The notes: generated by a model from the letters alone, not told the origin. A stretch of 64,000 nt of DNA from Brienomyrus brachyistius (GCF_023856365.1 NC_064552.1:5366191-5430190); one strand, 5' to 3'; counted from the stretch's first letter, positions 11,251 through 22,900 are shown. Numbers and translations are program-made.

Positions 11251-12429
11251 CACTTAAAATCTGTGCCAGTAAAAAAATAACTAATGCTGAAATATAAAGG
11301 CATATACTATAGGACACAGAAAGTTTTCAGATATACTCAAAATACATTTACTATGGCCTGCAAACTTAATAGAATTAGCTACAAGCATCAGCTATGATGA
11401 TTGTATACTATTTTTTTTTATTTGTGGTTTATGCAGTAGGTGGCATCTATGTGTGAAATTTGAGGTGTATTCTTTATTCCAGGCCACACAGTGCTATGCG
11501 GAGCATGATGAATGCGACCATACCGGGGGCACACAGCACACGCGCAGAGAGGCGTGGCATTTTTCATTAAGCGCGACGCATCAACAAAACAGGTCATTAA
11601 GGGTTTGACGGTAAACGGTGCTGGGGTAGTCGGCGCAGGATCTAAATGCCATGGCTGGCCCCCTCGTTTATATATTACCCCCCCCCCCTTTGCCTGAGCA
11701 ACACTCCCCCTATCACCCCCCTGCTGCCCATCGGACCGCTTACATAACACGTTCATTAGTAACAGGTCCGTGTCCCTGCCAGATTTAATTGGCATACTTA
11801 AATGTACTTTCTTCTTAAATGTGGACCCCTGCATGCCCTCGCCACCCTATCGTGCGGTTTCTACTTAACATCTCACATCTCTGAGGCCCCTCGCTGTCCC
11901 CGCCGTCCGACCACGCCGCACCGTAGAGTCGCAGTTACAAATGTCTGAGCGCCGGGCGGAATTAAGAGCTCGAACCGCGATGGGGGGGCGAGCCACGGGT
12001 GCGAACCGTGGGCCTCACACGCCATGAGGCATAACGATTACGTTACAATCTGCTGATATTATTCAAAATGACTCGCCGAGAAATGACTGATAAACTGGAG
12101 GTTATGCTTCCTATATTGCGTGGTTGATAAGGCGGCTAATCAGTGTCCAAGTAAATGCCATTACATAAATTATGAACTAGACTTTGATGCATATTTCCCG
12201 CGAGACCACAGCTGTTGTGTCGTCCAGCGCGGCTTCTCTGGCTGAGAAGTGGGCGTCGCTGCCGACCACCGCAGAAGAAAGTGGGCGGGGACTCCGGGCT
12301 ATAGGCTGCCTCCCTCGCCGCCCAAGGTTTCGTTTTACTGGCTCTCTGCTGCCATCATGGTGCAACAGCAAAAGCCAAAAAAAAAACATACCCGGTAGCA
12401 CACGAATGGGAAAAGTGAATCTAAGGGCA
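11251..12429. other. Intergenic DNA, no gene seen
   Basis: Contains a T-run at 11411-11419, a C-run at 11681-11690 and a 6-bp hairpin CCACGG/CCGTGG at 11993-12011. The part from 12040 to 12190 is AT-balanced and enhancer-like. The 138-codon minus frame at 11418-11834 has no recognisable content. Confidence 0.5.
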
Positions 12430-12665
12430 GCAGGAAGGGCGGCACTGTAACCTCACTCCCCCAGGGTTGTGGGTTCGATTCCTGCTCTCTCTGTGGGGTT
12501 CCGTGGGTGTCCTGCGGGCACTCCAGTTTCTTCCCGCATTCGAAAGTCACACGGGTGAACAAGAGTCCCGAAATCGCTCGTGGTGAGTGTGAGTGCATGC
12601 CCCACCATGGCCCGGCATCCAGACAGGGACTCCTGGCTCACTGCGATAAGCAGTGGATGGAAATG
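12430..12665 (+). mobile_element. Dispersed fish repeat with tRNA-like B box
   Basis: The copy starts near 'ggcggcactgtaacctcac', carries GGTTCGATTCC (12472-12482, a perfect Pol III B box), and continues with diverged 'ggggttccgtgggtgtcctg' and 'gataagcagtggatgg' pieces near the end. This order matches a very common fish dispersed repeat whose intact form reads like 'ggcggcacggtggtgcagtgg... gataagcgg...atgg'. It is decayed and has no coding capacity. Confidence 0.65.
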
Positions 12666-12924
12666 GCTTTAAGGGTGTAAGGTGACCCAAATTGAATGGG
12701 ACATTTGGGATCTGAGGGTATACACATCCAGCGCTCTCGACGGAGGCAGCTCCGTGCTGAGTGGAGGAGGTGTTTGACGGTGACGTATGTAAACGCTAAT
12801 GCTAAAATAGGGCTCAGGAACAGAGAGTGCATATTTGCGCAAATGAAGCTACACTAAAATGCTTTTTCCTCCACATTTCCCATCATGCTCTTCTTTTAAC
12901 CCTTACACACACATACAGGTGAGA

Positions 12925-13112
12925 GCAAAGCCTGGGATTCAAGGTCAGCCATTTATCCAACATCCCTGGCGCGTTTGGGTGAGTTAAGAGCCTTGCTCAA
13001 GGGTCCAATGGGGGTGTGACAATTCTGCTGAGGGTGGGATCCAAACCAGCAGCGTTCTGATCACGGACACAGAGGTCTAACCTGCTGGCCGCCGTGACAA
13101 AGGAATTGATGT
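12925..13112 (-). mobile_element. tRNA-derived SINE, decayed
   Basis: On the minus strand the order is tRNA-like head, B box GGTTTGGATCC (plus-strand 13037-13047), then a body with 'cattggacccttgagcaagg' and 'cttaactc'. This is the same family layout as the copies at 28.9, 35.8, 50.8 and 54.2 kb. A perfect NR5A/ERR-type site, TCAAGGTCA, sits at 12939-12947 near its 3' side. Confidence 0.65.
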
Positions 13113-15790
13113 TCTGGGTGGTTAAAGGAACCTGGTACAACGCAATGCAGCATTTTGGCAGAGACCTACGAATCAGGGCCGAGCGAATAGTTTTATGTAA
13201 TGAGGCAAAAACGAACTGCAGCATGACAGGGCAAAACGGAGGGAGAGAGAGAGAGCCAGAAACCTTATTTCGTGTGGCCGAGGACAGCCGTGGGGACAGC
13301 GGCGCGACGTGGCACTAATCCAAAGTCACCCATTGTCACCGGGAATCTGGTGTTCCTGTCCCAGAAGCCTTACGGAACCCGTAGGAGCGGCAATCGGGTG
13401 GCGGGCCATCATGTCCCGGCCATCCAGTCTCAGTTCAGGTTCAAGTCCGGCTTGTTTTGGCCCCAGGCGAACCCAAAGGCTGAGGAGCATCCCCGGCGCA
13501 CATGGGCGCGTCTCTGTTTGATGACATCACCACGTCCCGAAGGGATCCCACAAGGGCACCCTCAAAACCTAGATCCTGAACACATGTAGCTGTCCAGCGC
13601 TACATACATGTCATGAATTATATATTTCGTAAAATGAATTCCAGGTATAAATATTCAGTGCTAGAGACCTTCTTTTTCTTCGTGCTTTGGCAAGGAAGAA
13701 GTAAATATCGCGCAATAGCGTCACATGTTTTAATTGGTTGCTGTGACGTCAGTCCCCAGTCCGGAATTCTTGCCCTCGGCCCGTTAATAAGGAGCCCAAA
13801 GGATTATGGGAACATGAACCTTTGTAATTGTATTCAGGCAGGAAGAGCGACCTCTTCAGTAGGCAGGAGCTCACCTGCAAACGTTACCCCCCAGGCTTAA
13901 CTCCAGGCCAGGTTCCCGCTACACAGGGGAAGCAGTTGGGGGAGGTCTCAATCTCACCCCCACAACCCCTGGAGGTGCTGAGGGTTCAGTAGGATGACAG
14001 GGTCCTGTGCTGGCTTCACTTCTCCTCCACTATCTGAGTGGTATGGGAGATCCCATCGCCATGTGTGTCAAAGCAGGCTTCCCGTTTTTCCCGTAGCTCT
14101 CCGTAGCGTTTCTCCGCACGCGGACATCCCACGTTTCGGCGGGGAACCTGTAATTGGAAGGCTTAGCGAATTTTCCATGTGACAGAAAGGGCTTCTCTTT
14201 CACTCGGGCCGGTGTCGTTTCGGCAAAGAGCTGGTCGATACGGCAGGGCTCTCGTTTGAAAGTGCAATTCAATTGGGGGGGGCTTTGTCAGTCAAAGCTT
14301 TAGTATTATTCAAGTTTGCCTGAGAGGCACTTGATCGATTCGGCTGAAAAGGCCCTTTGGGATTTCGAGTCAATAACTGTGTTTTTTTGCAGGGTTTTTT
14401 CGTACGTTTTTGGTAGGAGAGTAGCTAAGGTATCCGTATTAACTCATTAGTGCCGTTTAAGGGTGCCGGGCCCTACCCAGTGTTCACAGCACCATTCTTT
14501 ATTTTTAATGAACATATCTACCACATACTTAAAGCATGGTGATGAATCAGTGTCATTAGGTCTGCGAGAGTCACGCAGAGACAAAGTGAGTTTGGAAAGA
14601 GGGAAAAAAAAAACATCTTCCCATTGCATTTTACTCATTGCATAGCAGGAAATGTAAAATGACCTCACAGGAAGATTGTTTTATACTTGGGATCTAATTT
14701 GTTCTGGTTATTAGTTAATAATGCTTTAGCAAGTTTTGCCTAGTTAATAAGAACTGTGTTTATCAGATTTACTTGCAGCAACTTTATAAGCTCTTTATAA
14801 ATTAATTACCAAATAGTGAAACGGGCCGAGAAGTAACCCATGAAAACGTCTGTAATGTGAAGTTTAAATGTGAAAGTGTAAGGCGGGACTTCCTGTTATG
14901 GGGCAATGTCAGGTGACCAGGCCTGACCCTGATTGGGCCTCCCATCCGTCACAAGTCTTACAGTAGGTTAAGCTCGTGCGTCACAACAATGTCAGAAGCA
15001 CCTGTGCATTTCAGCAGGTATGGATTGTCAAATGTCTAATTTTGGAAAGTTTACATAGAAGTTATATATCTCTGAAAAGGGCTGGACCATACTCAAAGTT
15101 AGAAGGCGCAATTACAGTGCGATCTACACCCGAACGACGTCTGTTTACAAACAATGAATCCTTTAAGTCAGAGGCTTCTATCCAGATGCTTCATTTCCCA
15201 TCAGGCACTGGGATGCCGCACCGCGGCGGTTAAGGGTAAGCGTCTTGCAGAACGCCGGGCACCTTCTCCGAGCGTGAATTTCGGTGGTGAGCTCGGCTCG
15301 TAACCGTTATCCCACCTTCTGCGCACACGGATACTGGCGGATCTTGTTGTCTCAGCGTGGGAACGGCAGCTGGGCTTTTCCTCAGGGCTGTGCAGGTCCT
15401 AAAATAACAGAGATGCTAACCAGGCGAGCACAGGGCTGCCCCAAAACCTGCCTGCAGACCACTGTCAGTTTCCGAGCCCCCCCCCACCCCGCTGGTGTCT
15501 CACACTACCTGTGCGGTGTTGAAAAAAAAAAAACGGGAGTCAAACTGAATTTATCAGTCGTTTCTTCTGCTGCTGCCGGTGCCATGTTTACTTAAACAAC
15601 AGGTACAGTGGCTTACTGTGTGCTGAGCGGGGTGGGGGCAGAGCAGCCAGCACGGATCAGTGACAAGGTGAGTGAGGCAGATTTTGCTGATGTATCTTTT
15701 TATCATTCAAGCTGGCTTGATCTTGTTGTTTTTTTTTTTTCAAGTCAAAGTAAAAAGAGGTGGGGGGGTGGCAGGGGGAGGCAGGAATCA
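13113..15790. other. Intergenic DNA, no gene seen
   Basis: Includes a (GA)n tract at 13240-13256, a perfect palindromic CRE TGACGTCA at 13744-13751, a G-run at 14274-14282, A/T runs at 14606-14614, 15524-15535 and 15729-15741, and an AT-rich stretch at 14690-14830. No exon, repeat family or RNA gene is identified. Confidence 0.5.
13744..13751. promoter_or_regulatory. Perfect CRE palindrome
   Basis: TGACGTCA is the full CREB/ATF consensus. It lies in unique sequence next to a CpG-bearing stretch (13755-13795). No TATA box or transcript is associated. Confidence 0.3.
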
Positions 15791-16142
15791 CAGGCTCTGG
15801 AAAATACCACCTGACAGCAGGTAGTTAGGCTGCAGCGCTCTTCCCGCGCTTCCAGAGTCGGATACATCCATCCAGATGGCAGATGAGAGGCCTGGATCTT
15901 GCCGGCTGGTGACAAATGTAGCCTCGGTGGCACATCCCCCCGCTAACTGTGAAACGGGGCATCGGCGGGAGGGGGGGGGGGGGATCTGCAGCGGCACCCG
16001 TTTGATTCCGGAACCTGCCGCGAGTGATGAAAGCAGGATCCGGCGAGGAGCCGCTAAACAGCGGCGGCACGTGTAAATGCCAGAGACGATGTGCACTTGA
16101 AGTGGTATGAGAAATGCTGTAGCTGCCGCACTTCAAAGGCCG
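15791..16142. other. CpG-bearing unique sequence
   Basis: Unique DNA with a 13-base G run at 15971-15983. CpG content rises at 15990-16070. Opposed overlapping frames of about 100 codons (15788-16136) are not family-like. It may be a regulatory block; nothing firm is seen. Confidence 0.45.
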
Positions 16143-16198
16143 CGCGAGCGAGCGAGCGAGCGTGCGTGCGTGCGTGCGTGTGTGTGGGTGCGCGTGTG
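16143..16198. repeat. Compound (GCGA)n(GCGT)n(GT)n microsatellite
   Basis: GAGC units give way to GTGC units and then GT. Alternating purine-pyrimidine of this kind favours Z-DNA. Confidence 0.9.
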
Positions 16199-16379
16199 CG
16201 CCTGACGCCGCTCGCTGTCGGGTTCAGTTACTGGAAGCCGTACCAGAAAAACGAAAAACAAATAAATAAAAGGAGGACAACAAAGATGAGAGTGTGGTCT
16301 GCTTCCCGGAGAAAACCCTTCAGAGATGAAACGGCTGTTTTTATTTATGTCGGATGCTGAAAACCGACAAACTAAATTC
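16199..16379. other. Intergenic DNA, no gene seen
   Basis: Short unique spacer between the microsatellite and the next block. The small frames on both strands start or end in the repeat. Confidence 0.5.
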
Positions 16380-16640
16380 ATTTAAGGCGCGCAGACGTTT
16401 TACTTCGTTAAGGCCGCCGTCTCAGGGTTAAAAGGAACTATTGCTTATGTAAATGTGCACGCGGGGAACCAAAGCCTACAATATCATTCAAAATTATTCC
16501 TCTCGCTAATTGCCTATGTGAATTTACCGTTAATTCAGCCAGTATAAACAGGATTATGACCCTGCAGAACAAAATACATTTAATGTCCATCTGAGGGGTG
16601 ATACGGGTTATAAAGCAAATATTCATACCAGGAGTACGGG
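16380..16640. promoter_or_regulatory. Candidate conserved non-coding block
   Basis: Balanced unique sequence with GCTAATTGCC, GTTAATTC and AATATCATTC cores at 16475-16535. No simple repeats are present. It resembles developmental enhancers; conservation is not tested. Confidence 0.3.
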
Positions 16641-17239
16641 GGTTTCAAAATAATAACAGTAATTGTATTTAATTAAAAATGAATGTTAGAAATAGGCTGT
16701 GACAGGTATCCTGGTCAGGTGTGAGAGGAGTTTGGGATCTTTGTCGGCGGGGGGTGGTCATGTGACCAGCATCAATGCAAAGAGTGCTGGGATGGAGGTG
16801 GTAGGTCCTGCAGAGATGCACGCAGCAGTGAGCTAAGCAAACCAGCGGGAGTTACGGCTTTATAATGTTTAGGGGGGGATGAATCACACTGTAATCCTAC
16901 TAAAACCCTACTCCTTTTGTAACATTTCTCCTCTTTGCATCTGATCTGAAGCATGGTAAACTGAATTCCACACTGCTTTCTAAAACTGTTAAAATGTCAG
17001 CCGGTATCCCATCCAAGGCGTCCCTGCCTCGTGCCCAGTGTCTCCTGGGGGGAGCTCCCGACTCACCAGATGGATGGATGGATGGATGTTCTAAAAGGAC
17101 ATCTCCCAAAATAAATATATTTGTATGTGCATTTTTGTGCATTTTGTAACATACATGCTTTTTTCTAAAGGTTTTTAAAAAATGATCTCCATTCCCCTGT
17201 GAGTTCATCTGGGTCCCGCTAACATCCTGTTTTAAATTA
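16641..17239. other. Intergenic DNA with one repeat tail
   Basis: Unique sequence with a G-run at 16748-16754 and AT-rich stretches around 17110-17180. The recognisable repeat at 16990-17092 is listed separately. No gene. Confidence 0.5.
16990..17092. repeat. Dispersed repeat tail ending in (ATGG)n
   Basis: 'ccctgcctcgtgcccagtg' and 'tcctggggggagctcccgac' pieces precede (ATGG)4 at about 17071-17087. It is the same family type as the copy at 5865-5975. Confidence 0.6.
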
Positions 17240-17480
17240 CATTTCGGCAAGTGAGCACAACTAATCAGCCTGTGATCTTAATTTAGCTGGTAGCGACTCC
17301 GAGTCGCACCGTTCCGTTTGACCTCATTACGCCCAATCATTTTCACATTCGATGACAGCTGCCAGGAAATCAGAAACAGTTAAGGCACCTTTGACTTGCT
17401 TTCTTAGAGTGGACAGCCTGTTGGGTTATTGATGATGCGGATGGATAAGGAACCGGATGGGAGATGATTCCCACACGTGT
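17240..17480. promoter_or_regulatory. Candidate conserved non-coding block
   Basis: Unique balanced sequence containing AACTAATCAGCC, GACAGCTGCC and CACCTTTGACTTG (TCF/nuclear-receptor-like) motifs. No coding signal is seen. Confidence 0.28.
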
Positions 17481-18635
17481 GAATCTGCCGTAGCTACCCG
17501 GGTCTTAAGTACGGAAGGGATGCATATTGTTTCACGATGCCTGTTCCCTGCCTTGCTATGCATTTTCCAGGACAGGGGTTGCCAGAACAGGGCCCCGTGA
17601 GCCATACTCCCAAAAATCGGAGCAGCGTCCTGTTACGCGGTAATTTCCCCCTCCGAGAATCGCCATCCCAGCCTCGCCGGCGGGGATCCTGAAAGGACAG
17701 CACGGCAAAGGAAAAAAAAAAAGTTTGCTTATAATCATGTCAGTTGCTATCTGGACAAGCGAAAACACGAGGTCGAATCTGAACTGACCTCCCAGAACGT
17801 GAGCATGCTGGTACCTGCTGATTTCTGTAGTTTGATTTTGCGTTTGTAAATTTTTTTATTTACGCACTTTTCTGCCATCCTTATTCGTTTTGTGTGTCTC
17901 TGTAAAATGCGGTTCAGAATGTCAAGATCATGACGGACCTCGTCTGATGGGACGGTTAGCGAAAGGCATGAATGTGAGCATGCATTGTTCATGAGCTGCC
18001 TGACCCCGATTCATCACGAATGCGTTACTTAGCTGCTCCACAGACCAAACTCACAACATTCTCCTGCTGGATCTTACCATAAATGTCCAGCTGAAGAGGC
18101 TGTCAGCATCCTTGTCCTGGGAACTGAACCAGTCACTTCTTTGTTTGTTTTTCTTTTGTGTTCTTTACCCACGCGAACGTCGGCCGTGCAGCCGCTGGTG
18201 CTAGACAAACGTAAATAAATGAGTGAATTACTTACGGATGCCTGGACACGCTAAATATGTCACGTTGGTTTAATTAGCAAGGTCTATTGTAAACACAGGT
18301 ATGGTGTTGATTAGATAAACATATACGTGATTTTATTTAGTGCTCCTACTTCAAGCTAGGGAACACGGTTATTCAGTTATTATTACTATTGTTGTTATTA
18401 TATTGTCGTTCATAATAATAAGAAACATCAATAGATTAATTATAGACTTAATTAGATAATTATATTGCTGTTACTAATGATTGCAGTCGTTAAATCACAT
18501 GGCCTTGAAATCAAATGTGTCCTTCTGTCATATATGAACATATCTCCCCCTAGCAAGAAGTTCCTAACCCCCCCCCAGGCCCATGTGCACCCAGCTGACA
18601 TCCATGCACAAACACAAACACGCCCACCGAGCCGC
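17481..18635. other. Intergenic DNA, no gene seen
   Basis: GC-rich to 17700, then an A-run (17711-17722) and AT-rich unique DNA. A TAAT/ATTA-rich patch lies at 18380-18470, and a C-run at 18570-18578. No exon or repeat family is found. Confidence 0.5.
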
Positions 18636-18935
18636 GTACGTCACAACATGCGGGACCAAGGATTCGAGGGCAGGCGTCCGGCGAGACAAAAGGGATTTTA
18701 TTGAACAGAATGAACTGGAAACTAACAGAAAGATCAAAAATGGGAGGAGTAGAGATTAGGAAGAGCAAATGCAATGGGAGGGTACGGCATCAATGACCGG
18801 GACTGGGGACGCCTAGACAAACAAGTACTTAAACACAAAAATTAACGAGGGGCAACAAGCAACAGGCGCGGCTCATCGGGGTCACATCAGAGAGGTGACT
18901 GGAGGCTCAGGCAGAGATGACGAGCAGGACATAGC
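18636..18935. mobile_element. LTR-retrotransposon-like fragment
   Basis: The passage 'caaaagggattttattgaac', then many short A-rich 'aaactaacag' phrases, 'caaacaagtacttaaacaca', 'attaacgaggggcaac' and 'gaggtgactggaggctcagg' matches the style of untranslated or LTR-adjacent regions of fish Gypsy-like elements. No gag or pol coding or paired LTR is present. Identification is from memory and tentative. Confidence 0.35.
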
Positions 18936-18999
18936 AGCACATACAGGGAGTGGCGGACGGCGGCCACTGTAAACGCTCTGTGTCACGCCGTGCGCTCAT

Positions 19000-19230
19000 G
19001 CAGCCTGACATAATGAGCGAGATGAAAAAAAATGATTGCATATTATCGGTATCCAGCTTCGCCAGAAAGGACCTCGTGCCTTTAAGCAACTCATGAAAAA
19101 TGAAAGAGATTTGGCTGTCATCGCTGTGTGCCGCTCTGACCTTGACTCGAGACGGGTCTAACAGGCTTCTGAATTTTTCAGCAAGGAAGGTGCTTCTCCA
19201 CGACGTATTAAGAGAAAACAATCGTTATGT
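19000..19230. promoter_or_regulatory. Candidate conserved non-coding block with NR5A/ERR site
   Basis: Balanced unique sequence with a perfect extended half-site TCAAGGTCA (minus strand, 19137-19145). It also has TGATTGCATATTA and TTCTGAATTTTTCAG phrases. There are no simple repeats apart from an A-run at 19025-19032. Confidence 0.32.
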
Positions 19231-19439
19231 GGGGGACAAGCGATGAGGCAAAGAAAGATGTTGTAATTATTATTAGGTCATGTGACTGCCGACCCCCAAA
19301 CTGGCAGAAAGTGTGGCTCTGTATATTTTTATATTTTTGTGTTTATCTTCCAGCATTATTGCCCATGGTGAGATGGTTGTTCACTGCTCTGTCATTACAG
19401 GGCCCCCATATAGACGCTGCGTAAAAGTAAATCCTTTAC

Positions 19440-19600
19440 AGCTTAAAAGAATAAATAACCTTTGACCTTTTGAGTGTAATCGTTGTGATGCCTTTCTTGT
19501 CTGTGACTGGAGGCCTGGTGGCCAGCTGTAGAATAGGTGACATTAAAAGGGCCTCCTTTGACACTTCTTAGCGTTCGAAGGTTGTGCTGATTTCGGGAGA
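19440..19600. promoter_or_regulatory. Candidate enhancer with DR1 element
   Basis: On the minus strand AGGTCA-a-AGGTTA (19456-19468) is a one-mismatch DR1, the arrangement bound by HNF4, RXR and COUP-TF type receptors. A second region, 'ggcctggtggccagctg', follows at about 19512-19528. It is unique sequence with no coding signal. Confidence 0.3.
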
Positions 19601-20320
19601 CATTTGGAGAGTGATGTAACGAGGGGAATTCTGGGAAGGGGGTGGGGCATGTCGATGAATGCCGTGAGCTGGGATACTGGCGGGACAGTGGCCGTCCTGC
19701 CTGGTGCTAAGCCAACAAGGTCGCTGACAGCACAGGCTGGAGGGCAATTCGATCCCCAGACTCATTCGAGTCGAGGCCCACACACCTCCACCAATCCCTC
19801 CCCCCCCCCCCCCCCCCAGCATACTTTTCGCTGGGCGGCCAAGTTCCTGACAACTGCGTCAAATCAGAGACAAAGCCTACAAAAACAACCAAGACCAACT
19901 CAGCATTAATCAGACCTGACGGAAATTAACACCTCTTTCCTGAAAGTATTGTCTGTGTTGCTAAAAAAACACCAAAATATACATTTTAGCAGTCTACATG
20001 AAGATGAACAACTGTGACCTACAGGAGATTTTTGAAGACATGCATATTTGGATTCCTTAAACTGTTATGAAATCTAATTAATCTCACAAAGAGAGGTGCC
20101 AATGAACAGGCCAGCAGAAGCTCTAGATGATCGTAAACTTCACTGATGCTCATACTGCAGACAAGCAAGAAGCACAACTCAAACAAATATAAAAGTACAC
20201 AGGACACGAATCAAATGGCCTGATAAACAGAATATTAAGGGAAAAATATATTAAAATATTAATCAAATCCATATAGACCCTGGACCCCAAGGCAAGAAAT
20301 GAAGCCTTTTGCCATTTTGA
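19601..20320. other. Intergenic DNA with long C run
   Basis: An 18-base C run at 19800-19817 interrupts GC-rich unique sequence. 19920-20300 is AT-rich. Frames across the C run on either strand are proline/glycine artefacts. Confidence 0.55.
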
Positions 20321-20780
20321 GATGTCTATATATATTTTTTTTTTATTTGGGGGGAAGGTGTCATGTTATGACACTGCTCAAGTGAGACTGATTGATTGTC
20401 CCCCCCCCCAGGTTTTTCTTGGCAATCTGAATTGCAACCACTTCTCTTTCGTACTGACATGGCTCAGGCCATCACAAAGCCCAACACTGACTAGCATGCC
20501 ATGCTACAGTCACTCTCAGTGCCTCTTTTTCTCGGTAGCAGTGCGGTACGTCGACCACAGGCTCCCCACCGACAAATGCGGCGTGCTTTCCAACGACCCG
20601 CTCATTCGTTACAGTCGCTCCATTCACCGCCGCACTCTCAAGTTCCCTAATACCTCTGTCATAAATAATGCAGGACGTGCGGATGTTGTCAAAAAACATG
20701 ATAGAGCTGTAAGTTTTCGAGTTGCCGTACTTAAGAATGTGATCAGAACTCCTCGGCGTGCCTCATTTTTTATGTGAGCC
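20321..20780. other. Unique block open in more than one frame, unassigned
   Basis: A 151-codon plus frame (20322-20777) and a 75-codon minus frame (20472-20699) overlap in unique sequence with elevated CpG at 20540-20630. I recognise no protein family, splice sites or repeat in either. It may be an unrecognised repeat, a regulatory block or a chance frame. Confidence 0.3.
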
Positions 20781-21224
20781 GAGCCTCATGTCATACATCT
20801 TGATCAAATTAATGCTATCTTGCTTTGTAATCACTCTGCAGAAAATCATGTTAAATGAGGAGTAAAATGAAACATTATTAAATGTATTGTGAATTATTTT
20901 GACTAATTTTGTGTCACAACGTGTTAGTCGAGCTTTTAGAAGACATGACTTTGGCAAATAAATTGTTTATATAAATGTATATCTGTCGAGAGAGGAGAGT
21001 CCCTAGTGGAGTTAACATCATCTCCCCCCCCCCCCCCCCCCCCCCGTTGATTTTGGAGCACGAAGGCCTTCTGTTGAAGGTAAGGCTCCCTGCTACGTGG
21101 GAGATGACATGCAGCTATACTTGCATCACAGCCCCCATCTGGAAGAAAAGAGATCTCTCATCACCCCCTCCGACTTCATCAGAACCCTCCCCCCCCCCCC
21201 CCCAGCAACGAAAACTGGCTTCAT
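20781..21224. other. Intergenic DNA with long C runs
   Basis: AT-rich unique DNA to about 21000, then C runs of 22 bases (21024-21045) and 15 bases (21189-21203) separated by 140 bp of unique sequence. Confidence 0.6.
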
Positions 21225-21385
21225 GAGTTGAACACTTCTAGAGTAGTCAGGGTCACAGGTTCAAATTCTGTGCTTGGCAGAGTGATGTCACCATAACCCC
21301 AGGTCGCTCCAGAGAGTAGCTGACCCTTCTCCCTCAATTGCGTGCTGCTTTAGATACAAAGCATCTGCTAAACAAATGTAAATAT
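21225..21385 (+). mobile_element. tRNA-derived SINE, decayed
   Basis: Carries a B-box-like GGTTCAAATTC (21258-21268). It ends with the diagnostic 'agcatctgctaaacaaatg' phrase at about 21359-21378, as in fish SINEs with an L2-type tail. A run of 18 G follows directly (21388-21405). Confidence 0.6.
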
Positions 21386-22330
21386 TCGGGGGGGGGGGGG
21401 GGGGGCAAGCATTATGTAGCTGTGAAGAGGAAGCCAGGTATACTGGTAATTGCTGGCAAATTTGTGCATGGAGAGGGAGCTGTTTGGGGGTTATGCTGCC
21501 AAATACAATTTACATTGTTTATCACCTAGGAAACAATTATTACAAAGAAAAACATGAGGGAAAAAAAATGCTTCATTCATGCTTATTGTCCAAGTTAACC
21601 CACGTAAGTATAGTGTTCTGATTAAATACACACATGGTTCTCCATACAAGACAAAAAATATGATACAGGAACATCATTCTGCGTATTATTTCGACTGATA
21701 TTGATGGCAAGGTTCTGATACATTGAATAGCCAATCCAGTGACCACTCAGCTGAAAGATGACGGTCCGCTTAGGTAACGTTGCTTTTGTTTATGCAAAAA
21801 ATGTGAGCCATTCACCCTTCGGTGAATAGCACAGCTACGATGAACAAAACACCAGCTGTATATGTTTCAGGTTATTTTTCATGCTTTTACAATAATTCAC
21901 TTCTCAGGCCGATCCCACCTCTCTGGAACACATAGCTAGCTTCCAGTTTTGGGAAGTAGCAGCTCTGGTTTTTGGAAAAGAACAAACAGTTCGTGTGCAA
22001 GGTGTATTGCCATCATGCTGTCGTGCTTGTGAATTGGGAGGGGCGGGGGGTGCTCTAATCTGTCTCTTCACCCTTTTGATGGACCAGTTCCCAGGGCCCT
22101 GGCTTGTCAATAGAAGTTCAGTAATTAACAGAGTCACATGATGCTGCCGGCGAGATCAGACAGGCGGATTAGTTCTGTCAGGTCCCCCCCCCCCCTCCCC
22201 CCGCGTCGATACAGAGGCCTCGTACCTCATTTGCATACCTACAACAGATAGTGCTGCTTCGGCCCGACTTTCCTCCTGTGACAAGGCGAGCAAATTATAT
22301 ATATATAAATTATACACACAGATGAGGCAG
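21386..22330. other. Intergenic DNA, no gene seen
   Basis: Begins with the 18-base G run. AT-rich unique DNA follows. A perfect octamer ATTTGCAT is at 22229-22236, a C run at 22184-22195, and short (AT)n then (CA)n at 22297-22320. Confidence 0.5.
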
Positions 22331-22900
22331 TGTTAGGGTGGCGAAATATGCTGAGAAGACGCCCCCTGTTGGTAGACTGCATGTAGTGCACTTTAGTTTT
22401 TTTTTTTTTTCAAAAAAGTTACGTAAATTAACGAAATCTGAACTGATGACATCATTGTCAAAGGATGGGTGCTGCGCGTTACGTGATCCATGGTGCTCCT
22501 TACGGGTCCGCGAGGTCTCTGGCCGCCAGTGTCGAGCGAAAAGGTCGTCGCAAGAACAAGTGAGAAGCGCCAGTTTAATTACTGCTCAGAAACTCTGCTC
22601 GACCTTTTGCCAGAACGGCGCGACCTGTAACGACTCTCACCGAGCCGGCGCGCCACTCACACGCCCAGACAGACGAGCCTGGTTCTCATCGTGCCGAGCC
22701 TTCGTACCCCTGCGTCCCGCTGCTCCCAACACCCAACACCCGCTCCTTCCCTCCCATCGTGTCTCAACCCCAACAGCGACCGGCGGTACAAATCGCGTTA
22801 AGATCGCGGCACGGACATATTGTTTTAATAAAGAGCCTGTTTTTTTGAGTGGCTCTCTGGCTTTTCTGGGCCACAAAATTACAGTATTTCAGGAGGTTTA
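22331..22900. other. CpG-bearing region with long but unconvincing open frame
   Basis: A 187-codon plus frame (22338-22901) begins in unique sequence and runs through a T/A run that gives an artificial phenylalanine stretch. It continues in CpG-rich DNA overlapped by an opposite frame at 22637-22876. The translation is arginine/serine/alanine-rich with no domain. I treat it as non-coding. Confidence 0.4.
22361..22372 (-). promoter_or_regulatory. CTCF-like motif
   Basis: GCCCCCTGTTGG matches GCCMYCTRSTGG at 11 of 12 positions. Candidate only. Confidence 0.25.

Noticed and set aside
12471..12482. Perfect tRNA B box, possible tRNA gene
   Set aside because: No cloverleaf, anticodon arm or acceptor pairing around it; it belongs to a dispersed repeat.
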